From NCBI GenBank assembly GCA_029256575.1, contig JAQSXR010000003.1:310001-374000 (forward strand): a stretch of DNA of 64,000 nucleotides, read 5' to 3'. Origin of the DNA: Clostridiales bacterium (GTDB lineage: Bacteria; Bacillota; Clostridia; Lachnospirales; JAQSXR01). The notes beneath the pieces are model-generated. The model made no database searches, was not told where the DNA came from, and worked only from the letters and a program-made list of their open reading frames with translations. Numbering within the stretch: position 1 is the first letter of the stretch; every line of letters starts with the position of its first letter. A program made the position numbers and the translations under genes. This document shows positions 1 through 7,695 of the stretch, one piece after another.

Positions 1-1596
1 ATCAGTATCTTTTACAAGTATTTTACCCTTTCTCATTTTTTCTCTGTAATAGCTTAAAGAATCATTTTTCTTATCCCTATAAATTGGAGTATTATTAGCT
101 ACATCACATACTGCACAAAGATTATCAATCATTTCATTGCTAGATTTATATTGCAAATCTTTTTTGAAATAATTAAACACTACATTATCTGTTCTGATTG
201 CCTTATAAAATTCAAAATGTTCTTTTACAACTTCTCGAAGCTGCTTTACACTTAACACTAAAGCTTGAATTATTTGATAACTAACTTGATTAAATTTTCC
301 AAACGGACTTGATTGCTCTGTTTTACAAACACCAAATTTATTTTTAGTTTCATTTAAATCTTTTAACCAAGTACTATAAACTTCTAATTTCTGCTCTTTT
401 TCTGTATTACCCTTAAATTTTTTATAAAACTTAAAGAATTTAAAAGATGAAGGTGACACTATCCAACGAATATCTGATACTTTTATATCTCTATTAAGCA
501 AATCTTTTGTATAGACAGTTTGATAATCATCCCCATATTTTTCTTTCAAAAAATCAATAATTCTAGTATTAAATGCACAAGATTTCACAAGCTTTTGACG
601 CAGTAATACGCATCCAAAATCTCCGTATTCATTTTCTTGAAAAATACTCTCATCCAGTAAACTTTGTCCATCTGTTATTTGTACATTTTCTTTTATCTTT
701 TCTTTTTTTGTTACTAATTCATTTCCCACTAATCTACTTACAAGCATTTCATTAGATGGCGCCATTACATTAATATCATCAATTAATAAAATTTGGTTTG
801 GTTTAATATATATATTATTAGGTAAATTATGAGATAAATCCAGAGATTCATAAGCAAGTATCCCAGCTAAAGCAATTTTATTATCAATTTCTTCTCCTGC
901 TTCAAATTTAATTCCTAATCTACTCCAACACTCAAATAATTCCTTGCACTCTTTTTTAATATAAAGGACAGAACCACAACGAGACTTTGATCCAGATCGT
1001 TTGTAATAAACATATTCACACCCATTTAAGATAAATCCATTATTAGTAATGAACTTTCTCAATTTTTTCTTTGACATAACGGTTTTTTGCTTATCAACTG
1101 TAGTATTAAATACGTTACCTTTACTGTCTTTTTTATAATTAACTTTTGTTATTACTTCATTATTCTTATTAATGCTTAGTTCCTTATATGGCTCTTTGCA
1201 AGTTACATTCACAATAATATCTGTGTATTGATGTCCAAATGAATCTACTGCAAATTCATTAGGATATTTTTCATATATGTAATCTAAGCAAAGCGAATAA
1301 GGTATTTTACAACTAAACTTTTTATCCAATAAATATCGTGCTTTACTTACTTTTAATATTGGTGCTTTCTCATATCTTTTCTTTTCTTTCTGTTCCTGTT
1401 TAATTACATGAGTCCTTTTATATCCTTTGTAATCATTAAAATTATATCCTGAATATCCCCATCTATATATATATTCCATATCTAATGACGCTACACTTAC
1501 ATCCTTATAAATATCAAATTCACTCTTTATAGTTGTTTCATTTGCCTTAATATGATCAATTTTTATACTTCTTGCGTTAACATTATTTTCTTTCAT
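1..1596 (-). CDS. Partial two-barrel RNA polymerase-like protein (RdRP/YonO-type)
   Basis: Seen: an open frame of 532 codons from ATG at 1596 (AGGGGG ribosome binding site just upstream) running off the left edge, so the C-terminus is missing. Motifs: RSGSKSR at residues 200-206 followed by a beta-rich stretch, an IDD at 272-274, ITDGQSL at 307-313 and LLRQKLVKSCAF at 331-342. Known: cell-encoded RNA-dependent RNA polymerases and phage YonO-like polymerases have a first double-psi barrel containing a DG...(Q)iR..G-K segment, and a second barrel with the catalytic DxDGD. The DG plus LLRQKLVK block resembles the first barrel; the DxDGD barrel would lie outside the window. Inference: a single-chain two-barrel polymerase of the mobile element, probably the last gene of the operon that starts near 4770. 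The assignment rests on recalled motifs, not a search; it could be an unrelated large mobile-element protein. Confidence 0.55.
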   Translation of the reverse strand, partial: MKENNVNARSIKIDHIKANETTIKSEFDIYKDVSVASLDMEYIYRWGYSGYNFNDYKGYKRTHVIKQEQKEKKRYEKAPILKVSKARYLLDKKFSCKIPYSLCLDYIYEKYPNEFAVDSFGHQYTDIIVNVTCKEPYKELSINKNNEVITKVNYKKDSKGNVFNTTVDKQKTVMSKKKLRKFITNNGFILNGCEYVYYKRSGSKSRCGSVLYIKKECKELFECWSRLGIKFEAGEEIDNKIALAGILAYESLDLSHNLPNNIYIKPNQILLIDDINVMAPSNEMLVSRLVGNELVTKKEKIKENVQITDGQSLLDESIFQENEYGDFGCVLLRQKLVKSCAFNTRIIDFLKEKYGDDYQTVYTKDLLNRDIKVSDIRWIVSPSSFKFFKFYKKFKGNTEKEQKLEVYSTWLKDLNETKNKFGVCKTEQSSPFGKFNQVSYQIIQALVLSVKQLREVVKEHFEFYKAIRTDNVVFNYFKKDLQYKSSNEMIDNLCAVCDVANNTPIYRDKKNDSLSYYREKMRKGKILVKDTD

Positions 1597-1638
1597 ATGT
1601 GTCCCCCTTTTTGGATATTACATAGTTAATAGTTAAAA

Positions 1639-2565
1639 TTATGAGATCAATCTATCAAATTCATCTTCGTCTTGTTTAGTAATCCTTACAACCTTATATT
1701 TATCAAACACCGTCAAATCTAAACACTCTTTATAAGTAAATCCATTTTCTTTATCCTCAATAGGTTTATACTCAAGAGATTTATTATACTTAATGCAATC
1801 ATCATATAACTCATTAATCAATTGTTGATTATCCTTATATTTTTTACCACCACCAACAAAAGCATTAAATCTAAGTCTTATAGATCTCCTATCTAATTTT
1901 GATGTGATATCTTCGCACTCAACACCTTCAATATAAATATTAGCTGCAATTATTACTTTATCTTTATCTTTAAATCGACCATATGAATTAATAATATTGT
2001 AGAACGTACCATCTGTTCTACGTTTATTAGGTCGATACACATACAATAACTGTAAATTTTCAAGTTGATTTAAGTAATCATTAATGGTGCTTTTACTTCC
2101 ACCAAAACATTTAATCATATTATCTTGAGACATATGCCATTCTTTAGTTTTATTATTAATCGTACAAACAATATTAACAAAAAAATGTAGCAGATTGAAA
2201 GGTTGATTGGCTTCTTTAAATATTTTCTGTAACTCCCACAATTCAAGCACAGTAAAATTATCTTTTTTAGGATCAACTTTAATCTTAGAATCCCTCCATA
2301 AAATAGCATAAGAATTCTTATCTTCTCCTGCTGTTTTAATTGAATCACTTTTTCTTTTTATAAGGCTACTCATACCATTTTTAATATTATTCCATAATAC
2401 TCTATCTGTTTTAGGATTAATAAAACGATTAGTAAGCACATACCCTATCTGTTTTATATCAACATATAAAATATCATGCTTATCTGCCTGTAAGTAATTT
2501 AATACTAACATTATAACTAACTCATTATTGTTATAATTATTATCTTTATTAATAAATAAACCCAA
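1639..2565 (-). CDS. Winged-helix replication-initiator-like protein
   Basis: 308 aa. The start is TTG at 2565, chosen because a strong GGGAGGAGG site lies about 5 nt upstream. The centre of the protein (roughly residues 145-190: KEWHMSQDNMIKCFGG, then STINDYLNQLENLQLLYVYRP) reads as a winged helix-turn-helix followed by a basic wing, a layout common in Rep proteins of plasmids and integrative elements and in phage replisome organisers. The N-terminal half is also helical and basic. It lies 42 nt upstream of the polymerase-like gene on the same strand and is probably co-transcribed. Inference: DNA-binding protein for replication or control of the element. It could also be a transcriptional regulator; no catalytic motif (HUH, Tyr) is visible. 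Confidence 0.55.
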   Translation of the reverse strand: MGLFINKDNNYNNNELVIMLVLNYLQADKHDILYVDIKQIGYVLTNRFINPKTDRVLWNNIKNGMSSLIKRKSDSIKTAGEDKNSYAILWRDSKIKVDPKKDNFTVLELWELQKIFKEANQPFNLLHFFVNIVCTINNKTKEWHMSQDNMIKCFGGSKSTINDYLNQLENLQLLYVYRPNKRRTDGTFYNIINSYGRFKDKDKVIIAANIYIEGVECEDITSKLDRRSIRLRFNAFVGGGKKYKDNQQLINELYDDCIKYNKSLEYKPIEDKENGFTYKECLDLTVFDKYKVVRITKQDEDEFDRLIS

Positions 2566-2881
2566 AATAACCTCCTCCCTTAACTCATGTTAAATTTCAA
2601 ACTTTAGCAAAATCAAAAATACAAAATAGATTTTCGAACTGAACCTCAACGAGGTGCAATTAGTATTTCTTTTAGTATTATTATCTCTTATAGTAGCAGT
2701 ACAGAATATTACACTTTATGTAAAATATTTTTAGGTTAAGTCAAATAATTGTACACAAATTGTATAAATTCGTACTTAGGATACTAAATAATTCTTCACT
2801 ATACTAATACTTTTCTTCGTAGTTGGTTCTAGGGTAGCCGCTTAATAGCGATGACTACCCGTTAACAAACACTATTTACAA
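2566..2881. other. Non-coding gap before the Rep-like gene, rich in inverted repeats
   Basis: About 316 bp without a credible ORF. It contains a short palindrome ACCTC-GTT-GAGGT (about 2645-2657), an AT-rich imperfect palindrome near 2704-2731, copies of the TTAGTATT half-site also found in the regulator's operator region, and a hairpin with GGGTAG/CTACCC arms at about 2831-2860 not followed by a T-run. The position directly upstream of a Rep-like gene makes an origin or Rep-binding region plausible. That is inference from position and repeats only. Confidence 0.35.
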
Positions 2882-3121
2882 TTAATTATTCATAGACTTA
2901 AGAAGAGCATCAGCAGTTAGTGCTTTCATTGCATCCGAAAGTAGTCCTTCTTCACTAATTCCAAACTGATTATTTAGTATCATTTGAATACCAGAATAAA
3001 TAGCTTCTTGTGGTATATCAAAAGATATAGCTAAATTAATCAATAATTTTACCTCTGCTTCAGTAACATTAAAATCCTTATATTTTACTGTGATTTTATG
3101 TATCGTTTCATTATTGTTCAT
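2882..3121 (-). CDS. Small hypothetical protein, 79 aa
   Basis: 79 aa, preceded by a clear AGGGGG site 6-8 nt before the ATG. The protein is acidic and mostly helical with a central hydrophobic helix (VKLLINLAISFDI). It has no recognisable motif, signal peptide or membrane segment. It lies 14 nt downstream of the next gene on the same strand, so it belongs to the small-protein operon of the integrative element. I do not recognise the family. The strong ribosome binding site and tight packing argue that it is real. Confidence 0.6.
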   Translation of the reverse strand: MNNNETIHKITVKYKDFNVTEAEVKLLINLAISFDIPQEAIYSGIQMILNNQFGISEEGLLSDAMKALTADALLKSMNN

Positions 3122-3135
3122 ATATGTTAATCCCC

Positions 3136-3471
3136 CTATGCTAGATCTTGAATCAGACTAATTAAGCTACCGTCTATCAGCTCAATTTCAATAGTATCTA
3201 CAGTACATTCATCATCTGGGTGACTACCTGCTCTATAATAATTAGCATTCTTAACATCAGATGATTTAAAATTAATTTGTGTTGGTGAAGCTGTTACTTC
3301 ATTACAATAAAACAAAGAATATGAACCATCTAAATTATCATTTCTTAATTCAAATATATCATCAATTTTCATCGCAAATGATACCTTGTCATTACGATAA
3401 TCAAATGTCATTGTTCCTTCTTTAGATAGTCTAACAGCATGTTCAAGAACAGTTTTAAGTTTGTTTGTCAT
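3136..3471 (-). CDS. Hypothetical protein, 111 aa
   Basis: 111 aa, beta-rich, no signal or membrane segment. Its ATG (3469-3471) directly abuts the stop codon of the upstream gene, which implies translational coupling. The sequence includes a charged N-terminus, an acidic centre (MKIDDIFELRND) and a C-terminus ending in a hydrophobic strand. I do not recognise the family. With its neighbours at 2882 and 3472 it forms a compact three-gene block typical of mobile-element accessory genes. Confidence 0.6.
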   Translation of the reverse strand: MTNKLKTVLEHAVRLSKEGTMTFDYRNDKVSFAMKIDDIFELRNDNLDGSYSLFYCNEVTASPTQINFKSSDVKNANYYRAGSHPDDECTVDTIEIELIDGSLISLIQDLA

Positions 3472-4146
3472 TTACGCTACCTCACTATTAGATGCATCAA
3501 TATAGAAGTTATCATCTGATAATAAAATTGTTCTATCCTTGCACACTATAACTAATGATGGCTCTTCTTCATTCGGTAAAAATATAGTAATCGCACCTTC
3601 AACTTCCTTATCTATATTCTCTATAATAGTAAACATCTGACCATCTATAAACTGGCACAATGAATTTGAACTCACTGTAAATCCACATTCACTTAAACAA
3701 GTTTCATTCAATGCATCTGTAATCACAGAATTCCAAAATGAAATTATCCCACGTTCAATATGTTCGTTCCCAGATACAATAAAGTCTAAGTAAGTATTGT
3801 ATACCAATCTAGCTGTGTTTGGTTCTTCCATATAGAAACCATCCATTTTAATTCTGCTGAAAAATCTCTTATCATCAATTTTATGAGTAGTAATAATTAT
3901 CGGATCATATTTCATACCATCTGGTTCATTATCATCAGGTTTGTTATACCCTCCAGATACTTCAACGACAATTCCTTGAATATTATTTTCAAGGCAATCC
4001 TTGATATCCTCTAACTTCTTTCTTCTTTCAGAATAATTTTCTACTACAAATGATTGAACATTTTGAACGTCCACTTTTTGTAATACCTTGCCTGCATCAA
4101 CGTCCCTTTTTAATTTTAATAATGATTCCATGTTTAAATTTTTCAT
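3472..4146 (-). CDS. Hypothetical protein, 224 aa
   Basis: 224 aa with a good AAGGAGG site 7-8 nt before the ATG. The N-terminus is helical and charged; the rest looks like a mixed alpha/beta soluble protein, with no membrane segments and a C-terminal strand-rich part (VIVCKDRTILLSDD). No catalytic motif is recognised. It is the first gene after the 4147-4315 gap, where a small RNA is encoded on the opposite strand, so its leader may be the target of that RNA. Function unknown. Confidence 0.6.
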   Translation of the reverse strand: MKNLNMESLLKLKRDVDAGKVLQKVDVQNVQSFVVENYSERRKKLEDIKDCLENNIQGIVVEVSGGYNKPDDNEPDGMKYDPIIITTHKIDDKRFFSRIKMDGFYMEEPNTARLVYNTYLDFIVSGNEHIERGIISFWNSVITDALNETCLSECGFTVSSNSLCQFIDGQMFTIIENIDKEVEGAITIFLPNEEEPSLVIVCKDRTILLSDDNFYIDASNSEVA

Positions 4147-4168
4147 TCCAATTTCCTCCTTGACTGTA

Positions 4169-4197
4169 TTGACAGCCTTTGTGGAGTAGTATATAAT
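4169..4197 (+). promoter_or_regulatory. Perfect sigma-A promoter of antisense small RNA
   Basis: TTGACA at 4169-4174, a spacer of exactly 17 bp, TATAAT at 4192-4197. It points rightwards although no rightward protein gene follows before 4954. The predicted start site is near 4204. Confidence 0.8.
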
Positions 4198-4203
4198 TAA
4201 ATT

Positions 4204-4282
4204 ATATATTTTAGTAACTACATACTACCTAGTTAATTAGGTACACAAGCTTTCTGTGTTAGCGCACATGAAAGTTTTTTAT
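4204..4282 (+). ncRNA. Predicted small RNA of about 78 nt, antisense to operon leader
   Basis: Seen: consensus promoter at 4169-4197, then a small hairpin (ACCTA/TAGGT arms at 4227-4242), then an intrinsic terminator (4250-4280). No start codon with a ribosome binding site lies between. The transcript is complementary to the intergenic leader between the minus-strand genes at 4316-4669 and 3472-4146. Known: plasmids and integrative elements often control rep expression with short, strongly transcribed counter-transcripts. Inference: a copy-control or attenuation RNA for the operon leading to the Rep-like gene. A type I antitoxin role is an alternative. Expression has not been shown. Confidence 0.6.
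4250..4282 (+). terminator. Intrinsic terminator of the small RNA
   Basis: Arms CTTTC-TGTG (4250-4258) and CACA-T-GAAAG (4265-4274, one bulged T), loop TTAGCG, followed by six T residues (4275-4280). The T-run is only on the rightward side, so it serves the rightward transcript. Confidence 0.75.
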
Positions 4283-4315
4283 TGCTTATTTATATAATAA
4301 GAGATCACTCTCTAA

Positions 4316-4669
4316 TTACCAGTGAATAACAATCTGTCCATCCGAAAACAATAATTCGTAACATTTATTTCTTTTCTTTATATGTAACAAGCTTGTCTCT
4401 AAAAATCCAATCAAAACAGATCCGTTTTCAATAATTGTATCATCTGCATCTCCGCATGCAACAATGCCATCTTCTAACTCCATTTGAAAATTCTCAACTT
4501 TAAACTCTTTTTTTCCATTAATTTTAAAATTCTCAGTAATCCTAAATACTTCTATCCCCTCCCTCCATTTTAACATTTCGATTTCATCAATAAGATCGAC
4601 GACTGTTAAATTAATTGTTGCTACTTGTACTTCATTTGTTTTTGCTTCTTTTAATAATACTTTTTCCAT
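4316..4669 (-). CDS. Hypothetical protein, 117 aa
   Basis: 117 aa from the ATG at 4669. A longer frame from GTG at 4690 is rejected because that GTG overlaps the AGAAGGAGAG ribosome binding site of the inner ATG. The protein is soluble and beta-rich, with an acidic middle (ELEDGIVACGDADDT), and ends in a short hydrophobic strand. The family is not recognised. It is the first gene behind the promoter at 4742-4770 and heads the leftward operon of the element. Confidence 0.6.
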   Translation of the reverse strand: MEKVLLKEAKTNEVQVATINLTVVDLIDEIEMLKWREGIEVFRITENFKINGKKEFKVENFQMELEDGIVACGDADDTIIENGSVLIGFLETSLLHIKKRNKCYELLFSDGQIVIHW

Positions 4670-4741
4670 AATATGTACTCTCCTTCTCACTTTGTATTTT
4701 TGTTTTAATTGCTTATGCCTTGTCCTTTGCTGTTATGTATA

Positions 4742-4770
4742 ATATTACCACTATAATTTTTATTTGTCAA
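4742..4770 (-). promoter_or_regulatory. Sigma-A promoter of the leftward operon
   Basis: On the minus strand: TTGACA (4765-4770), 17-bp spacer, TAATAT (4742-4747). It drives the gene at 4316-4669 and probably the downstream genes to the left edge. Confidence 0.7.
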
Positions 4771-4814
4771 TACAATTCTGTAATTTTATCATTTTTAATA
4801 TTGTAAAGTGTATT

Positions 4815-4873
4815 ATTAGTATTGTAATGCTACTAATTTATATAAATATACATATTGGTATTTTAATACTAAT
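4815..4873. promoter_or_regulatory. Two inverted-repeat operators between divergent promoters
   Basis: Operator 1 (4815-4837): ATTAGTA, 9-bp spacer, TACTAAT. Operator 2 (4854-4873): ATTGGTATT-TT-AATACTAAT, one mismatch. They share the half-site ATTAGTA and lie between the leftward operon promoter and the regulator's own promoter, as expected for an XRE-type repressor acting on both. Confidence 0.6.
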
Positions 4874-4895
4874 TATAACTTTCTGTATTTTATAT

Positions 4896-4923
4896 TTGCA
4901 TTTTGAATTATTTGTGTTACAAT
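4896..4923 (+). promoter_or_regulatory. Promoter of the XRE-type regulator
   Basis: TTGCAT (4896-4901), 16-bp spacer, TACAAT (4918-4923), followed by a GAGGTGAT ribosome binding site and ATG at 4954. Confidence 0.6.
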
Positions 4924-4953
4924 ACAAATAACAAAACAAATCGAGGTGATAAT

Positions 4954-5577
4954 ATGTTAAAACCAAAATTAATACTAACTGATAATATTCGAGCCTTCAT
5001 ATTAGAGGAGAGAAGAAAGACGGGTTTGCCTGCTGAAATTGTGTCCGAAAATATCGGTAGAACCAAATCATGGTTAAGTCAAGTTGAGAATGGAAGATTA
5101 AAAAATATTTCTAGAATAGATTTTATCAATTTAATATCTTATTTATTAAAAATATCTAATGAAGAAGCTGAGACTTATATCGAAAATAAATTAAACTTTC
5201 TTGAAGAAAATAAGTCAGATATCCAGCAACTTACTTTTTTTAACATTGATGATGATAATGAAGCAGAAAAGATTAAGAAAGAATTTAATGAAAATGTTAA
5301 TGTTATAGTACAAAAATTCAATTTGCTTTTTGATAACGTCGAGGATAAAAAACAAGCTTTAAATATAATCAAAAGGATTAAATCTAATATAAAATCTTGT
5401 GATTTAGGCTTTATTGTTAGTATATATTCATTACCATGGCTTAAAACTACTGGCAGAGAATATGATGAGAAAAATAAAATGATTAAAGATATGATTAATA
5501 TTATCGACGAAAATGCTCTTACCTGTGAAGAGTGTAAAAATTGTAATTCAAAAAAGGATAAAACTATAACTAAATAA
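4954..5577 (+). CDS. XRE-type helix-turn-helix regulator of the element
   Basis: 207 aa from ATG 4954, chosen over an upstream in-frame ATG at 4903 because GAGGTGAT lies 6 nt before it and because the -10 box falls inside the longer frame. Residues 10-60 read as a Cro/CI-like HTH (IVSENIGRTKSWLSQVENGR). The long helical remainder ends with a Cys cluster (CEECKNC) that could bind metal or form disulfides. It is the only clear rightward gene in the element and is divergent from the leftward operon. Two inverted repeats in the shared intergenic region are candidate operators. Inference: immunity-type repressor of the element. Confidence 0.75.
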   Translation: MLKPKLILTDNIRAFILEERRKTGLPAEIVSENIGRTKSWLSQVENGRLKNISRIDFINLISYLLKISNEEAETYIENKLNFLEENKSDIQQLTFFNIDDDNEAEKIKKEFNENVNVIVQKFNLLFDNVEDKKQALNIIKRIKSNIKSCDLGFIVSIYSLPWLKTTGREYDEKNKMIKDMINIIDENALTCEECKNCNSKKDKTITK

Positions 5578-5587
5578 CACAACAAAA

Positions 5588-5623
5588 AAAGACCATTCTC
5601 AATTTCGAGCTGGTCTTTGTTTT
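5588..5623 (+). terminator. Bidirectional terminator after the XRE regulator
   Basis: AAAGACCA (5588-5595) pairs with TGGTCTTT (5611-5618). There are T residues on the right and an A-run on the left, so it can serve the convergent small ORF at 5631-5822 as well. Confidence 0.7.
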
Positions 5624-5630
5624 ATCAATA

Positions 5631-5822
5631 CTAATTTTCTGGGTATTTACTTATATATACAGATATTGTTTTTGTATCGATGTTATATTTGCATCCACAA
5701 TAATTTTTTATTTTTGAAGCCATTGCAATTGCGTCATAAAATTTCTCCATATTAGCTTTTCTTTCTTCATCTGAAATATCAGTAGCAATATTTACAAAAT
5801 TAAGTTTTGTTTGTTTTTTAAT
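5631..5822 (-). CDS. Small protein, 63 aa, possibly with an ATT start
   Basis: The reading frame opens right after an in-frame TAA. An AAGGTGGTG ribosome binding site is placed correctly for an ATT codon at 5820-5822; the GTGs within the site are followed by a stop. From ATT the frame gives 63 residues with coding-like composition (TDISDEERKANMEKFYDAIA, then a CGC motif) and ends at 5631. A shorter version from ATG at 5750 (39 aa) has only a weak site. Function unknown. It could be a genuine rare-start gene, or a gene whose ATG was lost by mutation. Confidence 0.4.
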   Translation of the reverse strand: MKKQTKLNFVNIATDISDEERKANMEKFYDAIAMASKIKNYCGCKYNIDTKTISVYISKYPEN

Positions 5823-5982
5823 TTATAACACCACCTTATTGTTATGCTCTTTTGCCAATGAAGATTTTAGGAAAACCTTGGGAATTCACAAGGGTATAAG
5901 CCCTGTTTATCTGTTAAATGTCTTTCACCTTGAACAATCTGTCTACCTTTAAATTACCATACCTTATTCCTTATTTAATATA

Positions 5983-6162
5983 TTATAATTTTTCTTTCTT
6001 ATTTAACCATTCTTTGAAAGGTTTGACAGGAATTACTATTTTTTTACCTATGTGTTTTATAGGAAATTGATCAGTATTAATTAGGGTATAACATTGATTA
6101 ATACCAATACCTAACAATTCTTTTAATTCTTTTACTGTATATATTACCTTTTCATCTTCCAT
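5983..6162 (-). CDS. Excisionase-like/helix-turn-helix small DNA-binding protein
   Basis: 59 aa, start at 6162 with a GGAGG site. It was read directly from the sequence because it is short. The layout is that of the MerR-like/HTH_17 excisionase family: an N-terminal helix-turn-helix (YTVKELKELLGIG), then INQCYTLINTDQFP and IGKKIVIPVKPFKEWL, which matches the usual 'lin.g.lP..riG.r..Ip...l..WL' pattern. Known: such proteins direct excision by tyrosine integrases or control element genes. No integrase is next to it here. Two copies of TAGTTGCATAT just upstream may be its binding sites. Confidence 0.7.
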   Translation of the reverse strand: MEDEKVIYTVKELKELLGIGINQCYTLINTDQFPIKHIGKKIVIPVKPFKEWLNKKEKL

Positions 6163-6248
6163 TATTCAACCTCCAATTTATGTTAACATCATTATTATAC
6201 AATATTCATCATTGTGTGTCAATATATAATATATATATCAATATGCGA

Positions 6249-6292
6249 ATAGTTGCATATATTTATTATTAATAAATTGATTAGTTGCATAT
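6249..6292. repeat. Direct repeats upstream of the excisionase-like gene
   Basis: TAGTTGCATAT occurs at 6250-6260 and 6282-6292, 32 bp apart (about three helical turns), in an AT-rich gap. The spacing suits binding of one protein to one DNA face, possibly the excisionase-like protein. The role is inferred. Confidence 0.4.
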
Positions 6293-6309
6293 TTCTATTT
6301 AATACCATC

Positions 6310-6335
6310 AAAAAAGGCATCGGATGACCGACACC
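6310..6335 (-). terminator. Terminator of the zinc-ribbon membrane gene
   Basis: On the minus strand GGTGTCGG-TCAT-CCGATGCC (6316-6335) is followed by six T residues. The stem resembles that of the terminator at 7656-7683. Confidence 0.75.
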
Positions 6336-6344
6336 TATTATTTA

Positions 6345-6776
6345 TTAAAATTTATAACCACACATATCACAGGTTTTTGTATTTACATTACAAATAGCGT
6401 TACACGATTTACATCTTTTTATTGATTGTGTTGTTGATTCAATACTCTCTGATTTATCATCGCTATTCATTTTTTCATCAAAAGCATTATGTACACTGAC
6501 TTCAGCTATTGCATTACCATCTTCTTTTTCTTCTTCTAAACGACCTATTAAATTACTTTTACTCAACATACTGTAAATCCCTTGTGTAGTTTGAATCAAT
6601 TCACCAAATCCATATATCAACATTGCTCCAATAATACTTGAAAATGTATAAACAAAATACAATATTGCACTTTCAGAATTATCTAAGCTACCTAAGAAAG
6701 CAATAAAGCAAATTACTGCACTTATAACTCCAATACCTGAAAGCATTTTTAATTTTTCACCGATGTTATCAAACAT
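6345..6776 (-). CDS. Membrane protein with C-terminal zinc ribbon, 143 aa
   Basis: Start placed at the second in-frame ATG (6776), because the GGGGGA ribosome binding site lies inside the first codons of the longer frame. Two hydrophobic segments (about residues 10-30 and 40-62) are followed by an acidic linker and a C-terminal CKSCN...CDMCGY zinc-ribbon motif. Zinc ribbons of this sort appear in many membrane proteins of unknown role. It lies downstream of the genes at 6852 and 7696, the latter also combining a zinc ribbon with membrane helices. Function unknown; part of the element's cargo. Confidence 0.65.
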   Translation of the reverse strand: MFDNIGEKLKMLSGIGVISAVICFIAFLGSLDNSESAILYFVYTFSSIIGAMLIYGFGELIQTTQGIYSMLSKSNLIGRLEEEKEDGNAIAEVSVHNAFDEKMNSDDKSESIESTTQSIKRCKSCNAICNVNTKTCDMCGYKF

Positions 6777-6851
6777 TTTATTTTCCCCCATTTATAAATA
6801 TTTTATTAAGTAATTATATTATAAGAACACAAAAATTCTGAATGTAACATT

Positions 6852-7562
6852 TCATTGAAGATCTTTATGCTCAACATTAATAAATTGCAAAAATCTTCTG
6901 CCATATCCTGTTACTCTTGATTCATATATTCCCTGTTCAGTCATTAATCCACTTATATTATCAATATTAAGAATATTATTTTTGTATAATTCCTTTACTA
7001 CTATATTAACAAAATCTTTTTTCTCTCTCAAATCTGAATAGTAATGAAGCAAAGGCGTAATTGGAGCCCCCATATAAATATTAGGTTTTGTAATATTTGC
7101 TTCTATGAAGCGCAAATTAGGATTTTCAAAATAATGTATTATTTTCAAATGCCAGACTGTAAAACTATCAAGAATATTCAAAAACATTTCTTGTTCGCTT
7201 TCATCAATCGAGATATTTAATGCTGTATTAATAACCGCATTATGTAACGCTGTTAATTTTTCTTTTTGATGAGTCCTTATAGCCAATTGAGACGCTTTCA
7301 TCATTGTAGATACAAATATTTCATTATGAACCAGTTCTTCAATTTTAAAGCTATTCATTCTTTTTTGTAATTCTTCTAAAGAATTAAATATACTTAATAA
7401 CCATATATCTCTTCTTTTTTCTATTGGTGATGATAATACTAAATTAAATAATTCAGCAGCTCCACCTCCCACAAACGGAATAGCAGACATTAGAATTTTT
7501 GCTCCAGCATGTGTATAATCACCTATGCTACTCTTTAAATCTTTAATTATATCATTATCCAT
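6852..7562 (-). CDS. Conserved hypothetical protein with Gly-rich hydrophobic segment
   Basis: 236 aa from ATG 7562 (AGGGGAGAT site). An ORF extending to 7760 overlaps the upstream gene and a terminator and is rejected. An N-terminal hydrophobic Gly-rich segment (AIPFVGGGAAELFNLVLSSP) is followed by EKRRDIWL and a long helical region with conserved-looking His/Trp residues (VWHLKIIHYF). I recall similar architecture in scattered uncharacterised bacterial proteins, some in accessory regions, but no function can be named. The Gly-rich segment could insert into or line a membrane. It is the middle gene of a three-gene cargo block. Confidence 0.6.
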   Translation of the reverse strand: MDNDIIKDLKSSIGDYTHAGAKILMSAIPFVGGGAAELFNLVLSSPIEKRRDIWLLSIFNSLEELQKRMNSFKIEELVHNEIFVSTMMKASQLAIRTHQKEKLTALHNAVINTALNISIDESEQEMFLNILDSFTVWHLKIIHYFENPNLRFIEANITKPNIYMGAPITPLLHYYSDLREKKDFVNIVVKELYKNNILNIDNISGLMTEQGIYESRVTGYGRRFLQFINVEHKDLQ

Positions 7563-7655
7563 TATTTGATCTCCCCTTTTATTTCTATTAATATTATTAT
7601 ATGGGATATCAAGAAATATTTCAATAAAACTCAATATAATTCCTGGTGTACAACA

Positions 7656-7683
7656 TAAAAGGCATCCCGTTTTAAGGACACCT
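7656..7683 (-). terminator. Terminator after the SHOCT-domain gene
   Basis: AGGTGTCC (from 7676-7683) pairs with GGATGCCT (from 7660-7667) in the leftward transcript and is followed by TTTTATG. It separates the genes at 7696 and 6852. Confidence 0.6.
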
Positions 7684-7695
7684 ATATATAACTTT

